DNA of 64,000 nucleotides from Setaria digitata (lineage: Eukaryota > Nematoda > Chromadorea > Rhabditida > Setariidae), in the NCBI GenBank assembly GCA_003640385.1, contig RCAB01000118.1, positions 86,763-150,762 of the forward strand, written 5' to 3'. Below the pieces are notes generated by a model, which did no database searches, was not told the origin of the DNA, and was given only the letters and a program-made list of their open reading frames with translations. The position numbers were made by a program, and so were the translations under genes. This document shows, piece by piece, positions 12,667 through 26,700 of this stretch. How positions within the stretch are numbered: position 1 is the stretch's first letter; every line of letters starts with the position of its first letter.

Positions 12667-15600
12667 ATGTCAGGTTTCTTCTATTTGATACCGCTGACAT
12701 ACCTTTTATGGCATATTTCATCGCTCGAAGCATGGTAAAGAAAACATTTCTTTTCTTACGCTATTTTCAGTTTAATTTCCAACAATGCTGCATTTCGAAT
12801 TCCATTAAATAATGTGTAAAAGTTAATACAACTTGTGAACAGCGAGAATTTCATGTTATATTCATGCTGATATTAGAATTAATATTTTCAATATAGAAAT
12901 ATCAGAAGTGAAAATGATATGCATGTTATGAGTGTTTTCTTTTGTAATAGGAAAATTTTTTTTGTATGGATAGGAAGTATTATTATTAACGTAATGTTGT
13001 ATTATCAGTTTTTAAATTATTCTGTGCATATTATTTTCAATCGGAAATCGAAATTTGGTATTAGACATAAATGCCTAAAATAATAATTATTTCTGATATA
13101 AACTTCAATTTATGTAGTGCAGGTAGATTTCTCCAACATTCGAAATTACTGGAAAACTGATTGGATTTTATTTCTTGAACTTATACTTCTCTTTGAAATT
13201 TCTCACGCAGTATTGAGCTCTTCGCTACATTTTCCCGAGAAATTTCACACTGAAAGCTTCGATTTTGTAGGTTGCCTGTTCGACCAAACATAATATTGAT
13301 AATGACTGATGATCAAGATATCGAATTAGGCTCCATGCAGGTTTTTTTGTGCTTCATTTAATCATTTGTTTTTATAGTATGTTATTGTAAGCATAACCGA
13401 CGATTGTTTTAAATGATTTTGAAATAACTAAATTTGGAATGTTAGATAGTATTATGATGCTGATGATCTTATGTCGAAGAAATATTTTTTTAGGTTAGCA
13501 TTTTGGAGCAGTAATTTTTGTAAATAGTACAATTCAAATATGAACAAATTTTTCACTAAGGTAAAAAGTTAATCTAAACAAACGGTTTTTAGAATAACAG
13601 TAATAAATGTATCTTCTTTTTTCTTTCAGTTTATGCCAAAAACCATACATTTGCTGAAGGAACGTGGAGTAACATTTCATTCAGGCTTCGTTTCAACGCC
13701 GATATGTTGTCCAAGTCGCAGTTCAATATTAACTGGGATGTATGCACATAATCACCATGTACTTACAAATAATCATAATTGTTCTGGGAATGATTGGAGG
13801 TATTCTTTTGCATTTGTAATTAAGGAAATTTTTGATTAAGGGAATTCCTTAAGAAATTCAAACTATTAGTAGCCAAAGAAGTGAGTTATGCTGATTGCTA
13901 TCGTTGTAACTTTGATCAGGAAGACTCATATGTATCATTCGCATCCAGCATCTGGTGAGACAATTTTGTTGTGTTGAATGAATGAATAGTTCAAAATTGA
14001 TATATAATTCGGAAAAGGAATGAGATGGGAATCGGGAAACTATGATGTTTAGAAAAGGAAATTTATTGCGATTAAAGCAAACTTTTTTCTTACAAAACTT
14101 TGTTTCTTTTTTAACTTTTAGTAAAATTCACTTATGTCAAATGTTTAACAAACTTTCAGGAACAACTATGAAAAAAACACATTTGCTGTATATTTAAAAA
14201 ATAAGGCGGGCTATACAACAGGGTATTTTGGTAAATATTTGAATGAATATACTGGTTCGTACATTCCACCTGGATGGGACCATTGGATGGGCTTGATCCG
14301 AAATAGTCGATTCTACAACTATACCGTAAATGTGAACGGAGATAAGATCAGGCATGGTTCGGATTATGGAAAGGTTTGTTTGTGATCTTTTTTTTTTCCT
14401 TTTTTTGCATGTGTCAAGTTTCTTTATTCTTAGATTTTCAGCAAAATAATAGTGATAGATGTTATCATTGTGCTTGAAAAATTAAACAATTGAACATTAA
14501 ATTTCTCCATTATCAAATATTATATTCGAGACTTTTTTGTGTCCAGTTGCCGATATTACTATCACCTTTAAAAGTGCATTCATTAATTAGAAAAGTTAAA
14601 TTGCTATTGTCTCAGGATTATTTCACCGATTTAATTGCTAACGATACAATAGCATTTATTCGGCAGTTGCATGGCGAAGATCCTTTCAAGCCGTACTTGA
14701 TTGTGATATCATTTCCAGCACCGCATGGTCCAGAAGACCCAGCTCCGCAGTATTCTACATGGTTTCAGGATGTTGAAACACACAGGTATGTTTATCCCAG
14801 GGTTTAGGAATGCGATTGTGGCTATAAAGGAAATTCTTTTTTAACTCCTTAAAATATCTAAACATTTAAGGACAAAAGCTTGGAATTATGCTCCGAATCC
14901 TGACAAACAATGGCTTCTGCAACATACTGGACGTATGGAACCCGTTCATGTTATATTTACGGATGTTCTACACAGACGACGACTGCAGACATTACAGAGT
15001 GTGGACATTAATGTTCAGAGAGTTGGTTCTAGAAAGTATTTTTCGAATTCTTATCCCTTAATGAATTTTAATAAATTCTCTTTAAACATCTACAATTAGT
15101 AAACTGGGGAGGTGATAAATTTGCTGTACTCTTTGATGTGATACATATGAAAGCTCAGGGAGCTGTTAATGAATAAATTTTAAAATTCCTTTACAAAAAG
15201 TTTCAAGATTGCTTGCTCATTCTTTTCTTTCGCTATGAAGCGTCTCATTGTGATGATATATTTGTTATTTTGGATATGTCCTGTTCTAGGTAAATTATTT
15301 TAAATATTTTCATTCGAAACATCAAGGCAGTTTTTTGTTCTATGAAATCTGATGGGAATAATTTATAGCTAGTAAATGAATTACGCGATCTGGGTGATCT
15401 GTCGAATACCTTTTTTATCTATACAAGTGATCATGGCTATCATTTGGGGCAGTTTGGCTTAGTGAAAGGCAAAAATATGCCATACGAATTCGATATCCGC
15501 GTACCATATTTTATTCGTGGACCAGGTCTTCCGAAGAATATATCGTAAGTTATATTTCAGTTTAATTCATTCCCTACGTTTATCGAATTTTACTCGTAAT

Positions 15601-18600
15601 AGTGATTTATCGATAGTGAGAAACGTATTTTCCGTTTCCAGTACGTTTATTATTTTATTACAGAGTTCTATGCTCAGTATAAGATGCTCAGTTTAGAAGT
15701 TAATATGGGGAGTAAAACCGGAAGCAAAGCGGAAGTAAAACCCTTATAAGTTAACAGAAACTCCAGAATTTACCCGACATTTGCTTGAATTGAGTTATTT
15801 AGGATTCGTGAACCTGTAATGAATGTTGATATAGCTCCAACCATCTTAGATATAGCTGGAGTAGCAATACCACGTCATATGGATGGACGTTCATTGGTAC
15901 AACTTATGCGACAGTATGGTAATGCTAAATTTTAATTAATAATGATAACTATTCTTAGTGATGTTACATAATAAACTTATGGAATTATCATCACTTTGAA
16001 CCGCCTAGATTATGAGCTGCAGTTATGGACAAATAATAAGTAATGTTTAAGCTTTAAATGGTAATTGAGGTTGTTTTGGTTTTCTTTTGCTTTCGTTATC
16101 TTTTGGCCTTGCTTTTTTCAAATTAATCTTTTTTTTTTTAAGATAAGCAGAAAAAGAAAACTAAGAAGGAAGCTAAAAAAACAAATGATTTCAAATGGCG
16201 AGATACAGTGCTAATTGAAAGAGGGTAATCTCTTCTTTTTTTTTCTCTGATGATTAGAGAACCTACAGGTTGTTTTTTTACATTGTTAATCTATATGTAA
16301 CTTTTTGTTCTGAAAAACATAATTTTCTTGATTCTAAAATATTCAGATCTATTTAAATATTCATCATTAATAAAAGGACTTCTTTTTTTTTTGTTATTTT
16401 TGGCCTTGCAGCAAAATGACGAAGTTAACCCGAATACGTGACCGATTTATGGAGCAGCGTGGCCGGTTGAGTAAAGATGCTCGAGTGCAAAGAGCTTGTA
16501 CTCGACCGGAATTCAGGGAACCATGCCGGAAAGGGCAGGTAATAGCATTCTTGAAAGGAAAGTCTGTTCTCAGGCATGTTTTAGCAAATTATCCGAGATC
16601 AGTAATATGTAGTCGAAATTCTCTACACATTTTCTGTGAAGTTCTTTTGCTAGCTTTACTTAATATAGATTATATCACCTATCACTTTTCAGGATATCCT
16701 TGTAATGCCGTCTTTTGAGGACATATGCATGTATGCCGTGTGATCGTTGGGTGTATTCAACTGCAGAACTGTTGATGTAAATGTAAAATTGTGTTTTCAA
16801 ATAACTATCACTTCAGCAATGGAAGTGTATTCGTGACGTTTCCGGCAAATGGAAAATTTTCAAATGTCAGGCAAATGTAGATATCGTCAGAGATTGTGAT
16901 TGTTCTTCGGAAACTATGTTGAAACGGCGTTATCGCAGATCCAAAAGACAGCATGGTTAATCTAACATATATGTAACACAGAGTTTCTAACTTGTATTAT
17001 CTGCGTGTAATACACAATCGGTTAATTCTACTGCACCTTTTAGAGACCTCTCTGATTGTTTCCTTAAGTTACTGGTTTGTTAATCCTTAATAATTTCATT
17101 ACTCTCAGAGATTTTTCGAGCAAGATTTTTTTCAGAGAGGATTAGTATTCGGCGAGTAGCAACCATAGCTCAAATGGACGAGGAAGGTGAATCTGTTTTT
17201 CTAGAAGAAAATTTACAAAAATTTTGGGAGGAGGAGTTTTTGCAATATATACAAGAGGTACGCTCTTTCGATTTTGAAATAAGCACTTGAAACATGGATT
17301 TATTGAGGTGCACTGCTCCATTATTTCTCTACCAGAACTCCGTTTAGTTCCTTTTTGGATACTGTTTTAGCCAAACGTTATATTTTGAGCAGCTCTTTGT
17401 GATTAGGTGAAAAATCGTTATGTGCTAATGAGTTTGATATTAATTCGAAATATTTAAATTAACAAGTTTTATTAATTATTGGTCTGTTAGGTAGATATTG
17501 TTTTTTCATAATTTCTTATTGCTTTTAATATAGAAAGAAATGTTGGAAAGTGGTGAATGGTATCAAGGTATTCTCGAAAATCGAGGTGATCTGGTTGTTG
17601 ATGATGCGCGAATCAGACGATCAGTAAAAGTGGATAAAGGAAGGATTGGTTGTAAGATATTTCCAAATATACAATATCTTATGCTTAACTTTAACTAAGT
17701 ATTGGAGCTATGCTTAACTTTAACTAAGTATTGGAGCTATCCTCGAAGTGAGATTCTGAAATATCATATCGTTTTCCAGCTCTTTGTATACGTTACAATA
17801 TGAGTGTCATTTGTAAACCAAAGGTGTTTCGAGATTCCAAGTCATGGACAATTCATAAAGCAAAAGTAAACGATCGAATTGAAAATCTCAAACGAAAATT
17901 AATGCTTTATAAGGTTGTCTTTACATGGTTTTATGATTTAAAATCCATCTTTTTCATATTGATTTCCCTCCTAATATGTGTAAAATGAAAGAGTGAAGAA
18001 GAGAATCCGCCCCAGCAGTACTTTATAGTAGATTTTAATCAGTGCGCTTACTAGATTCATTAGCATTGAGAATAATGTCAAGATTATCTTAATTTCTCCG
18101 CATGTTTCATTTGATAGATTTCAAGAATTTCTTTTAAGGACATGCGAAGAACTTTGAAACGAAGGCGACCGTCAGCATTGAACAGTTTCTCATCATTAAA
18201 TGATCTAAGTCGATGCATCTGCAATGTCACTCATGCTCGTCTCTTAAAGTAGCCTCTAGTCATCTCATTGTTTTAGATGTTTTCAATATAGTTTGTAGTG
18301 GTTATAAAAACATTTGAAGTAAAAATTAAACAGGCATTAAATATTTTAAGGGATGAAAGCAACCATGATAATGTATTGTGGTCGGAAAAGGGTCGAAAAG
18401 GTATGCTCAGCCATCAGCAGGCGAAGATTAACCCGAAGTAATGCTTTTTAGAGTTCTTAAAATTATAGCCGTTTTAGGCATTTTGGATAATTTCCATTTA
18501 AAATTAAACAGGAGTAAAGAATAGGATTCAGTAGTGTCATTAGCGAATTAGTTCCGTTTGTTAAAAGACTTTGTGGTGTTATTTACAAACGTTTGAATAC

Positions 18601-19354
18601 GTTGTAAGATCTATTTCAGGCTACTGGAAACAATAAATAGGATATTCGAACGTAAGCAATTACTTAAGGAATGTGAATAATTGCAGAAGCGTAAATCACG
18701 ACGAACTGCATGCAAATTGTACAGTACCACAAATGAACTGTTTCGTACACGGTGCTGATCACTGGAGGACTCCACCATTTTGGCCGGAACTCTATGGCCA
18801 ATTTTGCTTTTGTCAAAATTCCAACAATAACACATACTGGTGCCTACGGACAGTTAATACTACACACAACTTCCTGTACTGCGAGTTTATCACCGAATTT
18901 ATAAGTTACTATGACCTTAGTGGTGACCCTTACCAGGCAATTAACTTTTTCTCCGTTAAATTTGAACCTTTTTTAACAGTAACAATAAAAAGGAAGAAAA
19001 CACATTTTGTGATTTATGAAGGCAACTTTTGAGAATATTTTCTCGTATTTCAAAATTTATCGTTTAATTTTGAATAATAAATTTGCTGGGTAAAAAATTC
19101 AATGGTAGTTGTCAGTCACATTTATCAACAAAAGCCTATTATTATCATTTCAGTTACACAATATTGTGTGGAGTATACCACTGGGAGTGTTAGAACAGCT
19201 AAGTAAGCAACTTGAACTTCTGCGAACATGCCAAGGTCACAGACAATGTGAACACTACTCTTCTTCGATATGGCACCTACCACTTATGGAATTTGATAGT
19301 AGTGGCACTACTCAGCCCTTTGCTGATAAGCTCCAAGGATTTCAAAAACTTTAG
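12667..19354 (+). CDS. sul-1: Extracellular heparan-sulfate 6-O-endosulfatase (SULF family)
   Basis: Secreted or Golgi enzyme that removes 6-O-sulfates from heparan sulfate and so tunes growth-factor signalling. Exons: 12667-12734, 13271-13340, 13630-13799, 14160-14373, 14616-14785, 14871-15025, 15373-15544, 15803-15918, 16143-16224, 16412-16538, 16817-16955, 17136-17257, 17534-17648, 17780-17913, 18118-18248, 18351-18437, 18620-about 18936 (frame unresolved in the middle) and 19154-19354; about 860 residues, as in vertebrate SULFs. Exon 1 encodes a signal peptide ([10 protein letters not shown]...SSLEA). Then [13 protein letters not shown] (metal-binding D36/D37), the formylglycine signature C72-[36 protein letters not shown] (D302/H303), a basic/acidic hydrophilic domain, and a Cys-rich C-terminal domain ([23 protein letters not shown]). 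Two oddities: a GC-AG last intron, and a frame break near 18650-18725. It converges with CAP downstream. Confidence 0.93.
17681..17738. repeat. Perfect 29-bp tandem duplication in a sulfatase intron
   Basis: The unit at 17681-17709 (starting ATGCTTAACTTTAACTAAG) is repeated exactly at 17710-17738, inside the intron 17649-17779. Being exact, it is recent or an assembly stutter. It does not touch the splice sites. Confidence 0.9.
18937..19153 (+). other. Non-canonical GC-AG intron in the sulfatase gene
   Basis: The exon must end after CAG at 18936 and resume with TTA at 19154 to give [20 protein letters not shown], which aligns without gap to vertebrate [20 protein letters not shown]. The donor there reads CAG|GCAATT, so the intron starts with GC; the acceptor is ATTTCAG. 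No nearby GT keeps the alignment. Confidence 0.75.
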
Positions 19355-20787
19355 AAGAAGCAATCAAGAAGGTCCAAATTTTGACGCATTTGAATTTTAT
19401 TTGTAGATAATGCTATTTTGTATATTACATTTGAAGCTCCATTCATTTTACGATGCTTTCAGTTTTAAAACCACTCTGTATTTTTCTCGATAAATCAAGT
19501 CGACAAAATATCCTGCACTAATGGAAATCATCCGCAATTTTCGCTTTTTATAGGCCAGAAAATAAATGCTTTTCAATCTTCTGGAACCAAGTTCTCTTGT
19601 TCTGAACAATAGCCCAAGGTTATTTATTAGGAAGTTATTTTTAGTCCAAATTTCACTCCATTCAACATAGAGATCGATGTATATATGTAGGCGTGCATAC
19701 AATTTTTAATGTTGAAATTGCTTTTTACAATTTATTCATCCTTTTTTTCGTTGGCAATATAACAAATTAATAAGACATCAATAAATCAATCACGGTGATA
19801 GCCTATAAATCAGTACATAAATTGAGAAACACAAAAAATAATCATACGAAGTACTTTAAAGAGATGTCTTAGATGGTACACTTCCGGACTGTGGAGCTCT
19901 CCATTTTCCATTCGATCTCTAAAGAAGAAAAAAAAAAGACAGATCCTAGCAGGTTAAGCTAAAATCTATGCAATGTTTAATTAAAAAGAAATCTTCCCCG
20001 TCACTTCAACTATTTCATTTCAGTATCTGCTTCGTCATCTACACTGAATATGCTATTAATAGAAGCAGAAATGCTGGGGAATGGGAAAAAAAAAAACTTG
20101 TTCTCCATATCAGACAGTTAAAGACTCCGAAGGTATTAGTAAGTAGCTTGCAGTAGTCTCATAAAGCATACTCCAAAATTTGCTACGCTCTTCAAATTTT
20201 TCAAAACCACAGTACTCAAATTTCATATTGATACTCTTTTGGCCTTAAGGTATCATGATAATACTAAGTAAACGGAAATAATATGACGAAAAGAAAATGT
20301 ATAACCTACAGGAAATATTAAAAATAGAATAAAGCAGGAAATAGGGAAATCGCATATGAAAAGAGAATAGGAGATAACCGTTACATGTTAACAATAAAGC
20401 ATGTGCATATGGAAAGTAATAATGTTTGCCACATATAATTTAAATATATATTTAAAAAAGGAAAAAGAATCCAAAAGAACAATAAATGCATATGACAAAT
20501 ATGACAGCAACATAGCATAGCGCTTCGAAAGGCATTTTTTAAAGTACAATTTAGAAAAAAATTCATAAATTTAATAAAGAAAAATTAGAAAATTAACAAG
20601 CAATAAAATTTCCTTCCAACAAAATTTACAAATATAAATCTTCAAGGACTTCATTCTGTTTCTGAAGCGTGAAAATTTCTGTCTGCTTCTTTATCAATCC
20701 GGGAAGGAGATACCAGTACTATTAAAATCAATATGCTACTTAAATAAAATATAACACGATGACAGTGCTTCAATGAGTGAGCACGTT
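19355..20787. other. Convergent intergenic region between the sulfatase and CAP genes
   Basis: 1.4 kb between two stop codons on opposite strands, so it must hold both 3' UTRs. AATAAA at about 19560 (+) could serve the sulfatase. I see no exon-like segment; open frames on either strand here are short and low in complexity. Confidence 0.7.
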
Positions 20788-23700
20788 CTAGCATATGTCC
20801 GAAACTGTCGTCTGCAGCTTCTTTCCATCGTAAACTGTTTTGAATTGCTCGGGTACCGGAAATTCAACCTGGAATTCATCTTAAAAAATAACTTAGTTAT
20901 ACACTCCGTCCACTAGCTTCTAATAACCACTTTATGGTTCCTCTGCTTCCTTATCAAACCTTCTTGCCGGTAAGAACACATAACAATCGCTATTTAAAAC
21001 CATTTGTCCATTAAGTTGAGCATGAAAGAAAGCTCCTTCCACACAAAGTTACATAAAACGTAAATCCAGAAGAAAAAAGCTGAAAGGAGATTATTATCGC
21101 TTCACCCCATCTCCCTTTCGTTTTACTGACCAATGAAGTTCCATGAAACATCTATAAAGCATATGTAAGGAGTGCTGATATCTGTGAAGAAAAGCTTCGA
21201 CCATGCTAAGAAAAATCCAAAAACAAAATATTTTGTTAAACTTAAAATTCCAGGAAGAAGATATGGAATTAATACTTACTTTATTTCAATTCTTTATATA
21301 TTATTTATCCTAAATTACTCCATCTTAGCTCATCTCTGTGCTTTTTTTTTTTCGCAAGAAAGGAAATTTCAGAACTTACAAAATCACCATCTTCAGCGCT
21401 TGGTACAAGAACATTCATCTCTGACGATTTACTTGTTATTATTTCTGCATTCATTGAATCTTTGCTGAGATACACTTGGCAACCATCGGTTTTCTGGATC
21501 GATAGCGTTGGCATAGCTCCAAGAGTCTGCATATACATCAAAAAAAATATTTAGAAAAAAATTCAACCAATGATTTTATTTATAGATAATTTAACACGTC
21601 AATCATTTGGTAGCGAAGAATGCATCAGAAAAAGAAAATCAAAATAAATTAGAGTTTCATTCCAACTATTAGTATTAAGTAAACTAAGTACATCCTTAGT
21701 GCTTACCTGCACTTGTACACTTTGGCAATTAATCACTTCAATCTGTGACAAAAGACTATCAAACACAATTGATGTTTTCTTGCAACTATCCAGAGTAATT
21801 GAATTTATTTTCCCTCTCACCTAAAAAAATCTGTCTTTCATTACTACAATATATATCCAACTATTTTCGTTTTCCTGAATGCGAAACTATGGCTGAAAAA
21901 TAAATCGATAAAAATAACAAAAAATGACAAGTGGCTACAGTTTTGACCACGTATGTCAAATGAAGAGGAATGAACTCCACGTAAGGGAATAATTTTAAAG
22001 GCGCTTCTGAACAAAACTAAAAAGACTCGAGATTTTAGCTTGAAAAGCGAAACCGACCTGTATCACACTGTTCTCACATTTGAATACATATACCGTCTGT
22101 TTCATATCACCGATTTCTACCACCACATTGTCATTATTTTTATGATATTCCTAAAATATTAAAATTAATACAAAATTTTCTCTTTAGGTGTTTCATTCTT
22201 TTCGTCTCGAATTTCTAGCCTATCTATTACATTATTTGTCTTAATGAAAATTTACCACATTCCACTGCCTGCCATTTTCCAACCACAGTTTTGGTGGTTT
22301 ATCTTCTTGCTTTTGTATCGATGAAGTACCAGTAGCAGCTGTCAGTTCTGGTTTAGTTTCTCGCGTCCCAGCGACTTCATTCTACAAACACATAGAAAAA
22401 ATTGACGATAAATTGAAAAAAAGAGAAACGCCAAACTGACACATATTAACCATATGAGCTCAGGCTGCAGACTGCGATGGTGAATAAAGACATTAAATGG
22501 TGATAATTACGACAACAATATAATCGAGCAAATAAGCAATAAAATTGCTACATAAATTTTTTCTGGACGAAAATAGAAATTCAGGAAAAGGCAACATTTT
22601 AACAATGTTTTTTTTTAAGAACTCCAAGCCATGCTGAATGTTAAATGTCTTTTTCTTTAGCTAATTCAAAACGATTTCCTCCTTCATGTAATGACTTTCC
22701 ACTGCACGCTTTGTTATATATTTAAAGTTCAAAGCTCTGGACCGCACAAAAAACTGAATTTAAATAAAAAATAAAAAAAAAACAGCAACTCGGACTGCAT
22801 TCGATATTCTATAATACTATTGAATATTAAAGTCAAGCACAACCTTTTGACAGATATTTGTACCTGTGAGCGAAGTGAGGGATTTTTATGCGTTTGCATA
22901 TCTGGTGTTACTTTCTTTAAACGCTTGGTGATTTCTTCACCAGCATTAATTTCCGCGAACAAAGCTGTTCGATCAGCTGCTTTGTCAGTTGTTGCATTTG
23001 TTCCGGATGATATTGCAGCAAAAAGATCTATAAGATAAGAACAGTCTCACTATCATCTAGAAATAGACATAATGCGTGATGAAAGTAGTATTATAATCTG
23101 GCGAAATTATAGAAATTATTCAAGGAAAAAAAAAGAACTATGTCATACAACCAAGGATTTGAAGCAAAAATTTACACAAAAAAAAAAAAAAAAAAAAAAA
23201 ACTAAAATAATGGCCGCCATCAATTGCATCATATTTTTTCGATAGTAACTGAAATCAAAACCAAACTAATGAATATTTACTTTTTCGAGAGAACGTTAAT
23301 CACACGAGAGCCATCAAATCTTTTATTAACTCAAATTAATGCAACTAAGTAATGTCATGCTTATAAATTTTAGCAAAATAAAGAACGTGGAAATGCAAAA
23401 AATTGACCAGCTGGCAGAACAGGAGGAGGTGGAGGTGGCGGAGCAGATGAAGTGCTGTTAGAACTGACTTGCATTGCGAATGCTGGTGGTTTTGTACCCT
23501 AAAAGGAAGAAATTTAAAACTCATATGTTAGGGTCATCAATTTACACAGTCTGATTGCAGTAATAGCAAAAAATATTTCTTCCGGTCCCTATTTAGGGTA
23601 GAAATTTCCTGAAAAGCCTCATTCATGGGACGACCATTCAAATGATCACATAAAAATCAAGTTAAAACCACATAATCATGAAAGTAGAAGAAACAAAAAG

Positions 23701-26700
23701 TTTAAGTAAACATAAATTACAACCATGACGGGAGTATTTACTGCTAATCCTAAGTTATTTCTCTCTACTTGATAAATCTAATCCTTTTATGTACACATTT
23801 GTCTAATGTTCACTGAAAACGAAATGAATTGGACTTTCTCTTGCATTACCCTCTGGTGAATGTACGACACAAAGAAATCTTTTCTTTACTATTGCTTCTA
23901 CGTAAAAAAAAGAAAAATCGAAATGGAGGATATAGCATCTTAAATAATGGAAATTCTCTTCATAAAGCTAATATTATCCTCTTCCAACAGTTACTTCACC
24001 TCATGCTGGATGAAAGTTTAATGGATGTGCGAAATATGTCAGATAAATGAAAAAACAGGTAAGTCGTAGTTAAAAAAGAAATGGTGACTGCTTTAAAAAT
24101 ATCTGAAATCTCTTAGTACATGATAAAATTATCCTTACTGGACAGCTATTCCACACAAGACCCGTAGTATGTACTTGTCGTACATATTTCTGCAAAGCAT
24201 TCAAAACATCTGACCATGATTTCGCCCAATCGGTGTGAGTCTGTAAAGAATATGAAATATATCAAGAAATTATTCTTAAATATTCCTAGTATTTTTAAAC
24301 CTCCTATGGGTAAAACTGCGATCGCAATAACAACTGAAAGAAAAAGATCCTCAAGACAATTCGACATAAGAATGAGGACGGAACCGCTAAAAGGATAAAT
24401 AAAACCAGAAGCACACCCATTATTACTGCCTCATGACAACGCACCTTATCATCTTTGTGTTCCTTCAACACACGATTCACAAAGAATATCGATGCATCTA
24501 GCATATCCTTGATAAATGGCGCAGGTGTTGGCTTCTGTAATTTATACAATTAACGAAGAATGAAAGAGCAAAAAAAAAGTTGCATTAAATTTCCTTCTTC
24601 CTCTGTTTCCAATGCAAAAAGTCGAAGTATAAATAACGCTTGTTTTAGCGAATCAGACAAGACAAGCAAATAGTTGCGATTTAAAAAAGAAAAAAGAAAA
24701 AACTGCAAATAACATTACCACAGTAAGCCATCCAAGAGCCTGAACTCCTTCACTTGCTGCTGAAATATGATTGAACAATGGTGTATTTCTTTTGGATTCC
24801 TTGAATGTTGATAAATCCTCCATCAATTTAACCAGTGGACGAAGTTTTGCTTGCAGTTCGTTAGTAGATGGTTCTTTTTGACCAGCAGCTAACCAAATAA
24901 AGTTACGCTGTTCCGTGAAGAGTGCCGACAGTTTATTACCCTAAGAAGGTGCGTTATTAAATAAAAGATTTCCAGTGTAAATATTATCTCCCTTTTACTT
25001 AACTGCTTTATTTTGCCCCGGAAAAAAAACACAACTTTTTATTAAAATAAATACATCAAGCAATATTCATACTACTACCAGTATCACCAACACCACCATC
25101 GAGATTATACTTCATATGCAATATGAGATGCTCATATCTAACAATTCTAGATGCTTCTCTCTCTCTAAAATATGCTTGATTCAGTAATTAGATAACAAAA
25201 TAAGTAAAGTGAAGGAAAAGACGAATCTGATGAGCATACCACTGTTTGCAGATCACCCCCAATATCAGCACTTAGCTTCAGTAGTCTTTGAAGAGGCTCA
25301 TCAACAGCATCATCATATTGCACAACAGACGGTGGAGCTTCAACTGAGGCTAAAATTTCCAAAAAATTATGACAGGATATGCATAATAGATGCGTTCATA
25401 ATTTAACTTTTATTATTGAAATTACAGATAAGAGAAATCCTATTTATTATAAAGTTGATTTAATTTTGGGAAATAAAATGTTAACTCAATAATCACTGTT
25501 AAGTAAACTAAAGGAAAGCAGAGGCTACTATTATTATATTTTATTTGTGTTACAAATAAGTGATCGACATGTAAACTATAAAATAGTATTATTAAAATCA
25601 GAATTTACAAAAAGAATTTCACATATTTTCCTTTTATTGCGGGATTTTAATAATATTCATATTTCTTTAAACTCTGAAAATGTTTTCTAGCACTAAGTAC
25701 TTTACCGTTTGATGCCATATGAATTAGGTTAGAAAAAGAAAAATAAAATAAACTCAAAGTACTATAAATAATCGTAAAAATGCATATAGAAAGGATTTCT
25801 CAGTTTCTAAGCAGTTTCAAATCAAATTTTACACCAAATTCATTTCCGATCTGAAAGCACAAATAGATTTAAAGGAGGTTTAATTAATCACAGACCTGCA
25901 CGATAGGAAAAAAAAATTTCAGGATGGAAAAAAACTGATCCCGTTGTAATAATTGCCATAAAACAAAATTTTATCTTAACTACATCTTTCTACACAAATC
26001 TCTGTAGTAAGACATGATTAAATTAAATGAAACTTACTTTCATTCGAATTAATTGTAGCAGAAGCAATGCTATCACCTGTATCACATTGAAATGCAACTC
26101 TTTTTGGTGTTTTTACTCCTGATTCACCAATTAATCGACTATTATTTCCATTCTTTAGTAAAATTCCTGGTAGACTTGTGATATTTGCGGAATCTTTTTC
26201 GCTACCACTAATGCATGTTGTTTCATCCACAGGAAACGGTTGATTGAGACGTCGTGGTAGGGCAAGAGTGCTTACAGAGTCGTAATCTTTTTCAAAAATA
26301 GCAACATCTTGAGAAATAACTGGTTCTTCCCGTGAACGAGCTATAACAATCTCTTTCATCATTTCGGCACCTTTATCAGTGGATACCATGTTAACTGGCT
26401 TATCAACCACAGATTCGTCAGGTACTTTTAGCTTCCTTTGTATGTTGTGTTTGCCTGTTTCGGCGGCAGAACAAACCTTCTGTTCTGCCAACTTTTCAGT
26501 ATTACCTCCTGCTTCATTACTTCGCGAAGTATCAATCACGGTTCGAGTGATAATCCCTGAAGTTTGTATATCTTCTTTCAATTTAGCATGTAATATTCCT
26601 TTCTGAGCTTCATGCGCCTCAACTAAAGAGTTTATCGCTTTCCCCAAAAGTGAACTATTTTGTACAGTTTGTGTTTGCATCGGTGGCGTTGTAGGTTGTG

